Shown in pieces: positions 26,300 to 34,230 of a DNA stretch of 64,000 nucleotides. A model generated the notes under the pieces. That model saw nothing but the letters and a program-made list of their open reading frames with translations. It had not been told where the DNA came from and did no database searches. The position numbers and the translations under genes were made by a program. The stretch covers positions 5,056,001 through 5,120,000 of the forward strand of contig NZ_CP115913.1 in NCBI RefSeq assembly GCF_027938815.1, written 5' to 3'. The first letter of the stretch is position 1; every line of letters starts with the position of its first letter. Source of the stretch: Oceanirhabdus sp. W0125-5 (lineage in GTDB: Bacteria > Bacillota > Clostridia > Clostridiales > Clostridiaceae).

Positions 26300-27241
26300 G
26301 TGAAAACGGATTATATTGATATAAGTGGTATTACAACTCAATCTAATTTGCCTGAATGCCCTTATAATTATCCATATAAAGAAATGTGTAATACCTTTAA
26401 ATTATGCATTCCTAATTCTAAATCAGCTATAGAAACTATACTTGAACTTTTAATTGATACTTCAATAGATAAATATAATATTTTAAATACAAATGCAGAA
26501 AACAAATTAGTTATATATGGAACTATTCATTTTAAAATACTTTATATTCCGAATGAATCAAGTCAAACTGTTTATTCAGCCCATTTTGACATACCATTCT
26601 GTACTTTTATACTTTGTAATAACATTTGTAGACAGATAAAGGATATTAAATTATTCGTAGAAGATGCATTAATTACTCAAATAGATTCAAGAAATTTCTA
26701 CGTTTCATTATTAACTCTTGTTTATCCTATAGTAAAAAAACAAGATAAGCATAATTCAAAAAACTTTAATACTAAAAATTTCAACTATATTAAAAATAAT
26801 GTTCATTCTAATAGTGAATTAAATAGCCAAACAACTACTTGTCCCTATAATCTTAACCTTAATAAATATACTGAAATACAAGATTCAAAGAATTCTACAG
26901 ATTCTTTTATGCTGAAATATGATAGTGAATTTGATTGTTTTGATCAATTTGAATTTGATAATTATTATGACTATGATATTGAATATAACAATGAATGTAA
27001 TGGATATGATATTGATATTAATATTGATAATAATAATGAATCTAGTTTTAATAATATTGATGAAGATAAAATAAAACATTCCAATAATGTAGAAAATATT
27101 ATTCAAAATAATATTGATAGTAATATTGAATATGATATTCAATATCATATAAATCAAGATACTGAGTATGATATTGAAATTGATATGAACACTGACATGA
27201 ATTCTCCTAAGACTATAAATCTCAATAATATGCAATATTAA
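26300..27241 (+). CDS. SPOCS/DUF3794 protein with Asn/Asp/Ile-rich tail, 313 aa
   Basis: The start is a GTG at 26300 behind CAGGAGGG. Residues 1-~150 form a SPOCS-type domain with the leader DYIDISGITTQSNLPECPYN, KLVIYGTIHFKILYI and the signature VYSAHFDIPF, followed by EDALITQIDSRNFYVSLL. The remaining ~160 residues are low-complexity and rich in N, D, I, Y and S (runs such as YDIDINIDNNNES), probably disordered and strongly acidic. No signal peptide. The N-terminal domain is nearest to the product at 34231, which differs mainly in its tail. It probably shares a transcript with the cysteine-rich gene 95 bases downstream. Spore-surface role inferred. Confidence 0.8.
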   Translation: MKTDYIDISGITTQSNLPECPYNYPYKEMCNTFKLCIPNSKSAIETILELLIDTSIDKYNILNTNAENKLVIYGTIHFKILYIPNESSQTVYSAHFDIPFCTFILCNNICRQIKDIKLFVEDALITQIDSRNFYVSLLTLVYPIVKKQDKHNSKNFNTKNFNYIKNNVHSNSELNSQTTTCPYNLNLNKYTEIQDSKNSTDSFMLKYDSEFDCFDQFEFDNYYDYDIEYNNECNGYDIDINIDNNNESSFNNIDEDKIKHSNNVENIIQNNIDSNIEYDIQYHINQDTEYDIEIDMNTDMNSPKTINLNNMQY

Positions 27242-27336
27242 ACATCATTCTGATTATAGATAGAAATAGAATTATATACTTATAAAGTTTTTTACTTTAT
27301 ATAATAAACTTACTATTACAAAGGAGATAACATTTT

Positions 27337-27825
27337 ATGGATAAATTTAATAAAGAAAACTTATATGATGAATTATATACTCCAGGAAAGTGCTGTAAAA
27401 AAGACACTCCTACTTGCGATAAAGATAATGATTGTTATGATAAATATAATTGTGTAACAACAAAAAAAATCCACTTTGAACCATGTGAATTTTGTAAAAA
27501 AGTTGAAACTAAACCAATTGATTTAAACAAATGTACTGATAGATTGTTAAAATTGAAAGTAACAATAAATAATGTATGTTATGAAAAAGAAATTTCTGTT
27601 GGTGTTATTCTATGTGACTGCTATGGAAAAATAATTGATTTCAAGTGCTTTACTGCAATACTACACAAAGATTGCCATTCTTGTTGCGATAAAACATGTG
27701 GCACTCTTACAAGAAAAGTATTCTTTAACATTCCAAAATCTAATTCATGTTGTCCACTTGATTTAACAGCTCGTGTTGTTGCAAATTATACTTGTCCATG
27801 TGATGATTATGATCCTTGCTGCTAA
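27337..27825 (+). CDS. Cysteine-rich protein, 162 aa, putative spore-surface component
   Basis: ATG at 27337 after AAAGGAGAT. About 25 cysteines in 162 residues, in pairs and CxC forms (GKCCKKDTPTCDKDNDCYD, CEFCKK, CHSCCDKTCG, SCCPLD, CPCDDYDPCC). Between them lies a stretch with alternating hydrophobic residues (LLKLKVTINNVCYEKEISVGV) that suggests a small beta domain. No signal peptide. Disulfide cross-linking in an insoluble spore layer is a reasonable inference, as for the 2096-2824 protein, although the two do not look homologous. It ends at a strong terminator. No family recognised. Confidence 0.8.
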   Translation: MDKFNKENLYDELYTPGKCCKKDTPTCDKDNDCYDKYNCVTTKKIHFEPCEFCKKVETKPIDLNKCTDRLLKLKVTINNVCYEKEISVGVILCDCYGKIIDFKCFTAILHKDCHSCCDKTCGTLTRKVFFNIPKSNSCCPLDLTARVVANYTCPCDDYDPCC

Positions 27826-27843
27826 ATAGCTAGAGTATAACTA

Positions 27844-27876
27844 GGGAATGCAGTTGGTTTTTACGACTGCATTCCC
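27844..27876. terminator. Bidirectional terminator
   Basis: GGGAATGCAGT pairs with ACTGCATTCCC (11 bp), between convergent genes ending at 27825 and 27885. Confidence 0.8.
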
Positions 27877-27884
27877 CCTTTAAA

Positions 27885-28334
27885 TTACCTGTTCTTTAAA
27901 CTCCAATCATAATCAATAAAACAATTATCAGGATTCATCCTCTTCATAACGTCATTTTTATGAATAACTGTAATTAGATCTGCAACTATTGCTTCCTCAT
28001 TTCCAACACACTTAAATCCATTCCATACCTTAGGAGGAATCTGAACTAAACAATAATTTTTGTCTCCAATATATATTTCCATTAATTCACCTTTGGTTTT
28101 TGAGCCTTCTCTATTATCAAATAAAACTAACTTGATCATTCCTTTTACAACAGCATAATTCAAAATTGCTTTTTCATGTAAATGCCATCCCTTTACTACT
28201 CCTGGATAGATTGTAGAAAAATATATTTCTCCAAAACCCTTAAATTCCGAATCACAACTTTCCTGCATTTTTAAAATTGTGCCCCTATCATCTGAAATTC
28301 TCTTTAAATTTTTTATAATAACTCCATCTATCAC
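27885..28334 (-). CDS. RmlC-like cupin, dTDP-4-dehydrorhamnose 3,5-epimerase family, 149 aa
   Basis: The start is a GTG at 28334 with GGAG eight bases upstream. A single cupin: LKRISDDRGTILKM, GEIYFSTIYPGVVKGWHLHEK split around the family's catalytic His region, a KLVLFDNRE strand and VQIPPKVWNGFKC. It is shorter than canonical RmlC (~180 aa) and resembles the sugar-nucleotide epimerase-like subgroup. Only the CDP-glucose genes rfbF-rfbG-rfbH are nearby and no dTDP pathway, so it could epimerise a CDP-4-keto-deoxyhexose, as the RmlC-like epimerase does in CDP-ascarylose synthesis. That assignment is inferred; it might instead be a plain sugar-binding cupin. Confidence 0.7.
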   Translation of the reverse strand: MIDGVIIKNLKRISDDRGTILKMQESCDSEFKGFGEIYFSTIYPGVVKGWHLHEKAILNYAVVKGMIKLVLFDNREGSKTKGELMEIYIGDKNYCLVQIPPKVWNGFKCVGNEEAIVADLITVIHKNDVMKRMNPDNCFIDYDWSLKNR

Positions 28335-28555
28335 TTCTATTACTCCTTAATTAGATTTAAACATAATTCTTATCCCAAGATTCATTTGATACATTTTATT
28401 TGATTATATACTTAAATTTATTAGTTCTTTTAGAACACATTACTCTTTAATAATATGTTTATTAAATATTTTTAAGATAAAGAACTTTATATTTATAACT
28501 ACACGCAAAACTACACATAAAGTCTATAAATGATTTTATATTTTAAATATTGACA

Positions 28556-28584
28556 CACATTTACATTAATAAAAACATACTATA
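28556..28584 (+). promoter_or_regulatory. Sigma-K-like promoter of the GT14 gene
   Basis: CACA (28556-28559), 16 bases, then CATACTATA (28576-28584): perfect match to mACm-N16-CATAnnnTA. The transcript would begin within the hairpin repeat at 28581-28680. Confidence 0.6.
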
Positions 28585-28680
28585 TATAGAGATTCCATAG
28601 TGTAATTAATACTTGTATCAGAATCCGTATACATCTCATACCTCTGTATTAATTATTTATTAAATTGGAATCTATATAAC
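28581..28680 (+). repeat. ~100-bp hairpin repeat, TATAGAGATTC family, copy 1
   Basis: Outer arms TATAGAGATTCCA and TTGGAATCTATATA, inner arms AATTAATAC and GTATTAATT. Related copies lie at 33779-33883 and 44745-44850. Here it overlaps a sigma-K-like -10 box and would form the 5' leader of the GT14 transcript. The rest of the 28335-28711 gap holds no gene that I can see. Confidence 0.6.
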
Positions 28681-28711
28681 AGTAAGCACATTAAACAAGG
28701 AGGTTTTAAAA

Positions 28712-29509
28712 ATGAATATTGCTTATTTAATTTTAGCCCATAAATCACCTACTCAATTAATTAGACTAATTAATACACTTAATTGTGAAAATGCTTACTT
28801 CTTTATTCATATTGATAAAAAATCTTCAAATTATATGTTAAATCAAATTATTAATACCTTTAGAAACCATAATAATATTTATTATATAGATAGGTGTAAC
28901 TGTTCTTGGGGAGATTTTAGTATAGTACAAGCTACTATGAAAGGAATAGAGCATATTCTAAATACTAATCTTTGTTTAGATTATGTAATTTTATTAAGTG
29001 GACAGGATTACCCTATAAAACCTAACTATTATATTAGAGATTTTTTAATAGGCAATTATGGCAAATGTTTTATTCATAATTTTCCAGTCCCACTTCAAGG
29101 CTGGCATAACGGTTTCCATCATAGAATTCCAAAACAATACAGACTTCCATCAAATATTTCCTTATACGGAGGTTCACAGTGGTGGGGGTTAACAAAAGAA
29201 TGTATTAAATATATATATGATTTTGTAATTAATAACCCGGATTTTGTTCAATATTGTAAGCATTTATATGTTCCAGATGAAATTTTCTTTCAAACCATAG
29301 TGCTTAATTCACACTTTAAACAAACTGTAGTCAATACAGGATTAAGATATATAGATTGGGATAGTGTACCTCATCCAAAAACTCATCCAGCGATTTTAAC
29401 TAAAAACTATTTTCCTATATTAAATAACTCTCGAACTTTATTCGCGCGAAAATTTGATATTGATATAGATTCACAAATCTTAGATATGATAGATAACAAG
29501 ATACTTTAG
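28712..29509 (+). CDS. GT14-family (core-2/I-branching type) glycosyltransferase, 265 aa
   Basis: ATG at 28712 after AAGGAGG. The protein matches the bacterial branch of the GT14 family: MNIAYLILAHKSPTQL, FFIHIDKKS, the RCNCSWGDFSIVQAT core, DYVILLSGQDYPIKP, a GGSQWWGLT segment and YVPDEIFFQTIV with the likely catalytic glutamate. Eukaryotic relatives add beta-1,6-GlcNAc or xylose; bacterial members transfer undefined sugars to surface glycans. Cytosolic, no membrane helix. A perfect sigma-K-like promoter precedes it, and the DUF707-like gene follows after 42 bases, so the two form a late-sporulation glycosylation operon. Donor and acceptor unknown. Confidence 0.85.
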   Translation: MNIAYLILAHKSPTQLIRLINTLNCENAYFFIHIDKKSSNYMLNQIINTFRNHNNIYYIDRCNCSWGDFSIVQATMKGIEHILNTNLCLDYVILLSGQDYPIKPNYYIRDFLIGNYGKCFIHNFPVPLQGWHNGFHHRIPKQYRLPSNISLYGGSQWWGLTKECIKYIYDFVINNPDFVQYCKHLYVPDEIFFQTIVLNSHFKQTVVNTGLRYIDWDSVPHPKTHPAILTKNYFPILNNSRTLFARKFDIDIDSQILDMIDNKIL

Positions 29510-29551
29510 AAACTCAAGTTAAAAACTCGATATCCAGGAGGATCAATTAAT

Positions 29552-30289
29552 ATGTATGAAGCAACGTATTTATCCAATTTACATTATAAAAAGCCAAAAG
29601 CCTTAATAATATGCAGGGCTGGGGATTCTTCTTTGCATAAAAACTGGCTTTCAAAATCTAACAATGATAACTTTGATTTGGTAATAAGCTATTATGGTGA
29701 CAAAGGTAATTTATATGTTGAGGATTGCGTATATTATGAAAAACAAAAAGGAACAAAATTTCCTTCACTTTATAAATTAATATCTAATAATATAAAATCA
29801 ATTATGGAATATGATATTATTTGGATAGCTGATGATGATTTACTGATAAATAATGAAAGTATTAATAGAATGTTTAATATATTTTATTCTAAAAAATTAT
29901 GGTTAGCTCAACCTTCACTAACCCATAATTCATACTATAGTTATCCGCTGACTTTAAAGAAAGAAGGACTACTTCTTAGATATACTAATTTTGTTGAAGA
30001 AATGGCTCCAATTTTTTCAAGAGAAGCACTCTTAAGATGCTTATACAGCTTTTCTGAAAGCCAGAGTGGTTGGGGCTTGGATTTAATTTGGCCAAAAATA
30101 TTAGGATATCCTACTAATAAAATTGCTATTATCGATGCAGTGTCCGTTCATCATACAAGGAAAATTTGGACGGGTCCTCAATATAAATTATTTAATATTG
30201 ATCCATGGACAGAAGCAACCATGGTTACTAAAAAGTATGATGTTCCACTTCCATATGATATGAAAGTGTATGGAGAAGTGAGAAGTTAA
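29552..30289 (+). CDS. DUF707-like putative glycosyltransferase, 245 aa
   Basis: ATG at 29552 after CAGGAGGA. Features fit the DUF707 group, thought to be glycosyltransferase-like: KALIICRAGDSSLHKNW, VISYYGD, a DDDL motif in IIWIADDDLLI that could bind a metal-nucleotide sugar, EMAPIFSREALLR, and SGWGLDLIWPK followed by VSVHHTRK. No signal peptide or membrane helix. It is second in the operon after the GT14 gene. DUF707 is not biochemically defined to my knowledge, so enzymatic function is inferred from the acidic motif and the context of glycan genes. Confidence 0.7.
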   Translation: MYEATYLSNLHYKKPKALIICRAGDSSLHKNWLSKSNNDNFDLVISYYGDKGNLYVEDCVYYEKQKGTKFPSLYKLISNNIKSIMEYDIIWIADDDLLINNESINRMFNIFYSKKLWLAQPSLTHNSYYSYPLTLKKEGLLLRYTNFVEEMAPIFSREALLRCLYSFSESQSGWGLDLIWPKILGYPTNKIAIIDAVSVHHTRKIWTGPQYKLFNIDPWTEATMVTKKYDVPLPYDMKVYGEVRS

Positions 30290-30356
30290 AAAGCATGATA
30301 AGCATGCTAAAAAAAACAAATGTATAATTGATAATGTATAATGGATAATGATAGAT

Positions 30357-30572
30357 GGTTCTGACCGAGGTCAGAACCTACATTTTATTGTTCTTTAGGA
30401 CAAGAGGTTTATACTCATTTTATCTTTGATAAATTATTGTATTTAAAATACAATGTTTCATTTTAACTGAAACGAGTAAAATCCTATTGTCCAAGGAACA
30501 ATAAGATTTAAATTTCTCGGAGAGAAATGTCATTTGTTGTCCACTGTCAGCTGTCAGCTGTCAACTGTCAAC
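30357..30572. repeat. Composite intergenic repeat with nested hairpins
   Basis: In the 296-base gap between genes: a perfect 10-bp hairpin GGTTCTGACC/GGTCAGAACC (30357-30378); long arms TATTGTTCTTTAGGACAA (30386-30403) and TTGTCCAAGGAACAATA (30487-30503) around an AT-rich core with its own inverted repeats; a small ATTTCTC/GAGAAAT hairpin (30510-30529); and a run of CTGTCAG/CTGTCAA direct repeats (30543-30572). It looks like a non-autonomous mobile or nested repeat; a structured RNA is the alternative. Confidence 0.55.
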
Positions 30573-30585
30573 TTTTTTCACATTT

Positions 30586-31902
30586 CTATTTCTTAAAGTA
30601 TTCATCTATACAACTTACCATATACTCTAGCTTTTCTTTAGTCAGTCCTGGATATACTCCTAAAAAGAACGTCCTTTCCAATACCTGATCTGTGTTTTTT
30701 AGTTCCCCTACTATTCTACACTCAATATCTTTATACCCTGGCTGTTTCAATATATTACCTGCAAACAACATTCTTGTTTCAATCAATTTTGACTCCAAAT
30801 AAGTTACAAAATCCCTTTTACTAAATCCAGCATCTTCTCTCACGGTTATTGGAATAGCAAACCAAGAAGGATCTGCTTTAGGCAATACTCTTGGAAGAAT
30901 AAATCTATCTTCATATTTTTTAAAACATTCATATAACACTTTAAAGTTATTCTTTCTTGCCTCAGTAAATTTAGGAAGCTTTTTTAATTGTTCAATTCCC
31001 ATAGCACATTGAATATCAAGAGGCTTTAAATTATATCCTATATTATTATAAACATATTTATGATCATACCCTTCTGGTAAATCACCAAACTTAAAATCAA
31101 ATCTATGCCTACAAGCTCCCATTGGATTCGCTTCACCGGTTTGACAATAGCATGCCCTTCCCCAATCTCTTATAGATAAAGCTGCTCTATATAACTCTAA
31201 AGAGTTTGTACATATAGCTCCGCCTTCTCCCATTGTCATATGATGAGCAGCATAAAAACTGTAAGTTGAAAAATCTCCAAAGGTTCCACATTTCTTTCCA
31301 TCATAATATGAATCAAGTGCATCACAAGTATCTTCAACTACATAGAGATTATACTTTTTAGCTATCTTCATAATTTTGTCCATTTCTGCTGGATTCCCTA
31401 ATGTATGAGCAAAAACTATAGCTCTAGTTTTAGAAGTAATGGCCCCTTCAATTTTTGAAGCGTCAATATTGTAAGTGTCTTCTTCAATATCAATAAAAAT
31501 TGGTATTAATCTATTTTGTATAATGGGATTTAGTGTTGTAGGAAATGTCATAGCTGTTGTAATTACCTCATCTCCAGCTATCATAGGGTTATTTATTATT
31601 GGGGAGCATAGTGCAGATATAGCAGCCAAATTTGAAGATGAACCTGAATTAGTGACTAGGCAATACTTCACCCCTAAATAATTTTTAAAATCTTCACAAA
31701 ACTTCCGTCCGTTTATTCCTAATGTGAGCCAAAAATCTATAACTGAATCAACAACTGCAATCATTTCTTTCTCATCAAAAACACGACCTGAATAATTAAC
31801 CTTTGTTTTTCCAGGATTAAATTTTTCTTCTTCCTTTCTCAACCTATATATCTCTTTTACTCTTTCTAAGATCTCTTGTCTCAAAATACTCTCATTACTC
31901 AT
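30586..31902 (-). CDS. rfbH: CDP-4-keto-6-deoxy-D-glucose 3-dehydrase (E1, RfbH)
   Basis: 438 aa, PLP- and iron-sulfur-dependent. It has the DegT/DnrJ/EryC1 fold with the E1-specific change of the PLP lysine to histidine: YSFYAAHHMTMGEGGAI. VEDTCDALDSYYDGK precedes it, and RACYCQTGEANPMGACRHR carries three of the cysteines expected for the [2Fe-2S] cluster region. E1 removes the C3 hydroxyl of CDP-4-keto-6-deoxyglucose together with the reductase E3. Its start overlaps the rfbG stop by one base, so it is the last gene of the rfbFGH operon. No E3 reductase gene (RfbI/AscD type) is in the window. Probably supplies a 3,6-dideoxyhexose for the surface glycan. Confidence 0.9.
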   Translation of the reverse strand: MSNESILRQEILERVKEIYRLRKEEEKFNPGKTKVNYSGRVFDEKEMIAVVDSVIDFWLTLGINGRKFCEDFKNYLGVKYCLVTNSGSSSNLAAISALCSPIINNPMIAGDEVITTAMTFPTTLNPIIQNRLIPIFIDIEEDTYNIDASKIEGAITSKTRAIVFAHTLGNPAEMDKIMKIAKKYNLYVVEDTCDALDSYYDGKKCGTFGDFSTYSFYAAHHMTMGEGGAICTNSLELYRAALSIRDWGRACYCQTGEANPMGACRHRFDFKFGDLPEGYDHKYVYNNIGYNLKPLDIQCAMGIEQLKKLPKFTEARKNNFKVLYECFKKYEDRFILPRVLPKADPSWFAIPITVREDAGFSKRDFVTYLESKLIETRMLFAGNILKQPGYKDIECRIVGELKNTDQVLERTFFLGVYPGLTKEKLEYMVSCIDEYFKK

Positions 31903-32972
31903 TAATTTAAATACTCCTTAATTTGGTTTAAACACAATTCATATACGTTTGAATTTTGAAAATTTTTATACCAATCTACTGTATATCCTATTGCCTCTTC
32001 AATAGTTAACCTAGGCTTCCAACCTAAATAAGTTTTAGCTTTAGTACAATCTAAGCTTAATAGATTAGCTTCATATGGTGCTTCTTTACCAGATAAATTT
32101 ATCCATTTTCCGCTTGCCCATTCTTTAATTATTAAATTTACTATTGTTTCAACATTAACAATTGAATCATAATCAGGACCAAAATTCCATCCATCACAAT
32201 AATTTAAGCCATCTTTATACATTTTAGATGCTAAAAGCAAATATCCACTTAAAGGTTCTAATACATGTTGAAATGGCCTAACTGCATTTGGATTTCTTAT
32301 TTTTATAGGTTTATTATCAATTAACGCTCTTATACAATCAGGAACTATTCTATCTTTCTGCCAATCGCCACCACCTATTACATTACCAGCTCTAACTGAA
32401 GATATAGCTTTTCCATGTTTCTCATACTCATTAGGATTCATAAATGAATTTCTATAAGACGCTATGAGAAGTTCAGCACATCCTTTACTAGAACTATATG
32501 GATCATATCCGCCCATTGCATCAGTTTCTTTATATCCCCAAATTTGTTCCTTATTTTCATAACATTTATCTGTTGTAATCATAACTCCAACTTTTACTGA
32601 ATCACATTCTCTTATACAATCTAATACATTTAAAGTTCCCATTACATTTACTTCATAAGTTTCTTTGGGAATTTTATACGAAAGCCTCACAAGAGACTGA
32701 GCTGCAAGATGAAATACAATGTCTGGCTTGTACTTTTTAAACACTTCTTTTAATTTATTTTTATCTCTAATATCTCCTCTAATATCCACTATTTTATCTT
32801 TTAAATTTGAAAGTAGAAAATTATCATATTTCGTATAAGGATCAAGTGCATACCCAATCACATTAGCGCCTAATTTTCTAAGCCATATACTAAGCCAAGA
32901 ACCTTTAAAGCCTGTATGCCCTGTTACTAAAACAGTTTTACCTTTATAAAAATTTTTAAATAAAGTTCTCAT
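31902..32972 (-). CDS. rfbG: CDP-glucose 4,6-dehydratase (RfbG)
   Basis: 356 aa from the ATG at 32972, four bases after the rfbF stop; a longer frame to 33023 would overlap rfbF. Extended short-chain dehydrogenase fold: VLVTGHTGFKGSWLSIWL gives the NAD-binding glycine loop, then FHLAAQSLVRLSY, an MITTDKCYEN segment, and YDPYSSSKGCAE with the YxxxK pair. It converts CDP-glucose to CDP-4-keto-6-deoxyglucose, the substrate of RfbH. Cytosolic. Coupled tightly on both sides in the operon rfbF-rfbG-rfbH. Confidence 0.9.
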   Translation of the reverse strand: MRTLFKNFYKGKTVLVTGHTGFKGSWLSIWLRKLGANVIGYALDPYTKYDNFLLSNLKDKIVDIRGDIRDKNKLKEVFKKYKPDIVFHLAAQSLVRLSYKIPKETYEVNVMGTLNVLDCIRECDSVKVGVMITTDKCYENKEQIWGYKETDAMGGYDPYSSSKGCAELLIASYRNSFMNPNEYEKHGKAISSVRAGNVIGGGDWQKDRIVPDCIRALIDNKPIKIRNPNAVRPFQHVLEPLSGYLLLASKMYKDGLNYCDGWNFGPDYDSIVNVETIVNLIIKEWASGKWINLSGKEAPYEANLLSLDCTKAKTYLGWKPRLTIEEAIGYTVDWYKNFQNSNVYELCLNQIKEYLN

Positions 32973-32976
32973 AATC

Positions 32977-33750
32977 TTACTCCCAAATCTTCCATGTTTT
33001 TTTTCCTGAATTCCATAATTCATTTACTACTTGAATATCTTTAAAAGTATCAATAGCTATCCAAAAACCACCATGTTTGTACACTGCAAGTTCCCCATCC
33101 TTAGCAATGTTTCTTAAGGGTTCTTGTACAAACATACAGTCTTGCTCTGGAATATAATCAAATATTTTTTTATTTAATACCATAAATCCACCATTAATTA
33201 TTCCATCGAGTTTGGGTTTTTCAGTAAATGACTTGGCTATACCATTCTCAACTTCTATAATTCCAAAGGAAGACTTTGGACGTACTCCTGTAATTGTCGC
33301 TATTTTCCCCTTCTGCCTATGATACTTTATAGCTTCAGTAATATTAATATCACTTAATCCATCTCCATAAGTCATTAAAAATTCATCTTCATCCAAATAT
33401 TTTTTTATCTTCTTTAATCTTCCTGCAGTTAAAGTTTCAAGTCCTGTATCAACCATAGTAATATTCCAATTAATATTTTCATTAGTGTGATATCTTTTAT
33501 AGGACATCCCATTTTTTATATGAATAGTATAATCATTATTTCTCCAACTCATCTCATTAAAATATTGCTTAATCATTTCTCCCTTATATCCAAGACATAA
33601 AATAAAATCATTTATTCCATAATAGGAATAAATTTTCATTATATGCCATATGATTGGTTTTCCAGCAATATCAACTAGTGGTTTGGGTCTATACTCTGTT
33701 TCTTCTTTCATCCGAGTGCCCTTTCCACCACAAAGTATAACTACCTTCAT
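32977..33750 (-). CDS. rfbF: Glucose-1-phosphate cytidylyltransferase (RfbF)
   Basis: 257 aa, full length for the family. MKVVILCGGKGTRMKEETE is the nucleotidyltransferase signature, with RPKPLVDIAGKPIIWHIM next; LMTYGDGLSD and GFMVLNKKIFDYI are further conserved blocks. It joins CTP and glucose-1-phosphate to CDP-glucose, the first committed step of CDP-linked deoxyhexose synthesis. First gene of the rfbFGH operon; start ATG at 33750 after GGTGGAG. A 105-bp hairpin repeat (33779-33883) sits in its leader. No convincing sigma-K promoter is visible for this operon. Confidence 0.9.
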   Translation of the reverse strand: MKVVILCGGKGTRMKEETEYRPKPLVDIAGKPIIWHIMKIYSYYGINDFILCLGYKGEMIKQYFNEMSWRNNDYTIHIKNGMSYKRYHTNENINWNITMVDTGLETLTAGRLKKIKKYLDEDEFLMTYGDGLSDINITEAIKYHRQKGKIATITGVRPKSSFGIIEVENGIAKSFTEKPKLDGIINGGFMVLNKKIFDYIPEQDCMFVQEPLRNIAKDGELAVYKHGGFWIAIDTFKDIQVVNELWNSGKKTWKIWE

Positions 33751-33778
33751 TAATTTTCTCCACCTTTTGATTTATACT

Positions 33779-33883
33779 GTTATAGAGATTCTATAGTGAA
33801 ACTTGATTTATACATTCTCAAAATCTCAGTACAACTTAAACCTAGTATAAATCTAGTTTTTGCTTGAAATCTCTCTATATAAC
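33779..33883. repeat. ~105-bp hairpin repeat, TATAGAGATTC family, copy 2
   Basis: Outer arms GTTATAGAGATT and AATCTCTCTATATAAC, inner arms GATTTATAC and GTATAAATC. Its first ~35 bases align with copy 3 at 44745-44850 read on the minus strand. It lies in the 480-base gap between divergent rfbF and the SPOCS gene at 34231; the remainder of that gap holds only the promoter at 34167-34195 as far as I can see. Confidence 0.6.
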
Positions 33884-34166
33884 ATTAGTTTTTTATTTAC
33901 TTATGACTAAAAAAATAATTAAAATTTTTCTAGTGATAAGTAAGCCTTTATTAACTAGATATAATTCCATTTTTGAACATAACCATTATAAGGTATTAAT
34001 TTTCTCCTTTATTTATTATATGAATCATTTATAAAACTGTACATTAATCAAAGTAATAATTTAAATAAAATTCAAATATTTTGTATTAAATTCAAATAAT
34101 TTGTAGTCGAACTATGAAATCACTTAGTTTTTACTTATATAAATCTAGCTTGAATTTTCAATAAGT

Positions 34167-34195
34167 AACATAAAGAATCTTTAAATCATAAAATA
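34167..34195 (+). promoter_or_regulatory. Sigma-K-like promoter of the 253-aa SPOCS gene
   Basis: AACA (34167-34170), 16 bases, then CATAAAATA (34187-34195): a perfect match. The same -10 sequence occurs before the related gene at 26300. Confidence 0.65.
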
Positions 34196-34230
34196 TCAAT
34201 ATAATGTACATTAATTAGGAGGAAAGATAA

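Noticed and set aside
26885-27235. Minus-strand Ile-rich ORF resembling a membrane protein
   Set aside because: Antisense of the Asn/Asp-rich tail of the SPOCS gene at 26300; hydrophobicity is a by-product of AAT/GAT codons read backward.
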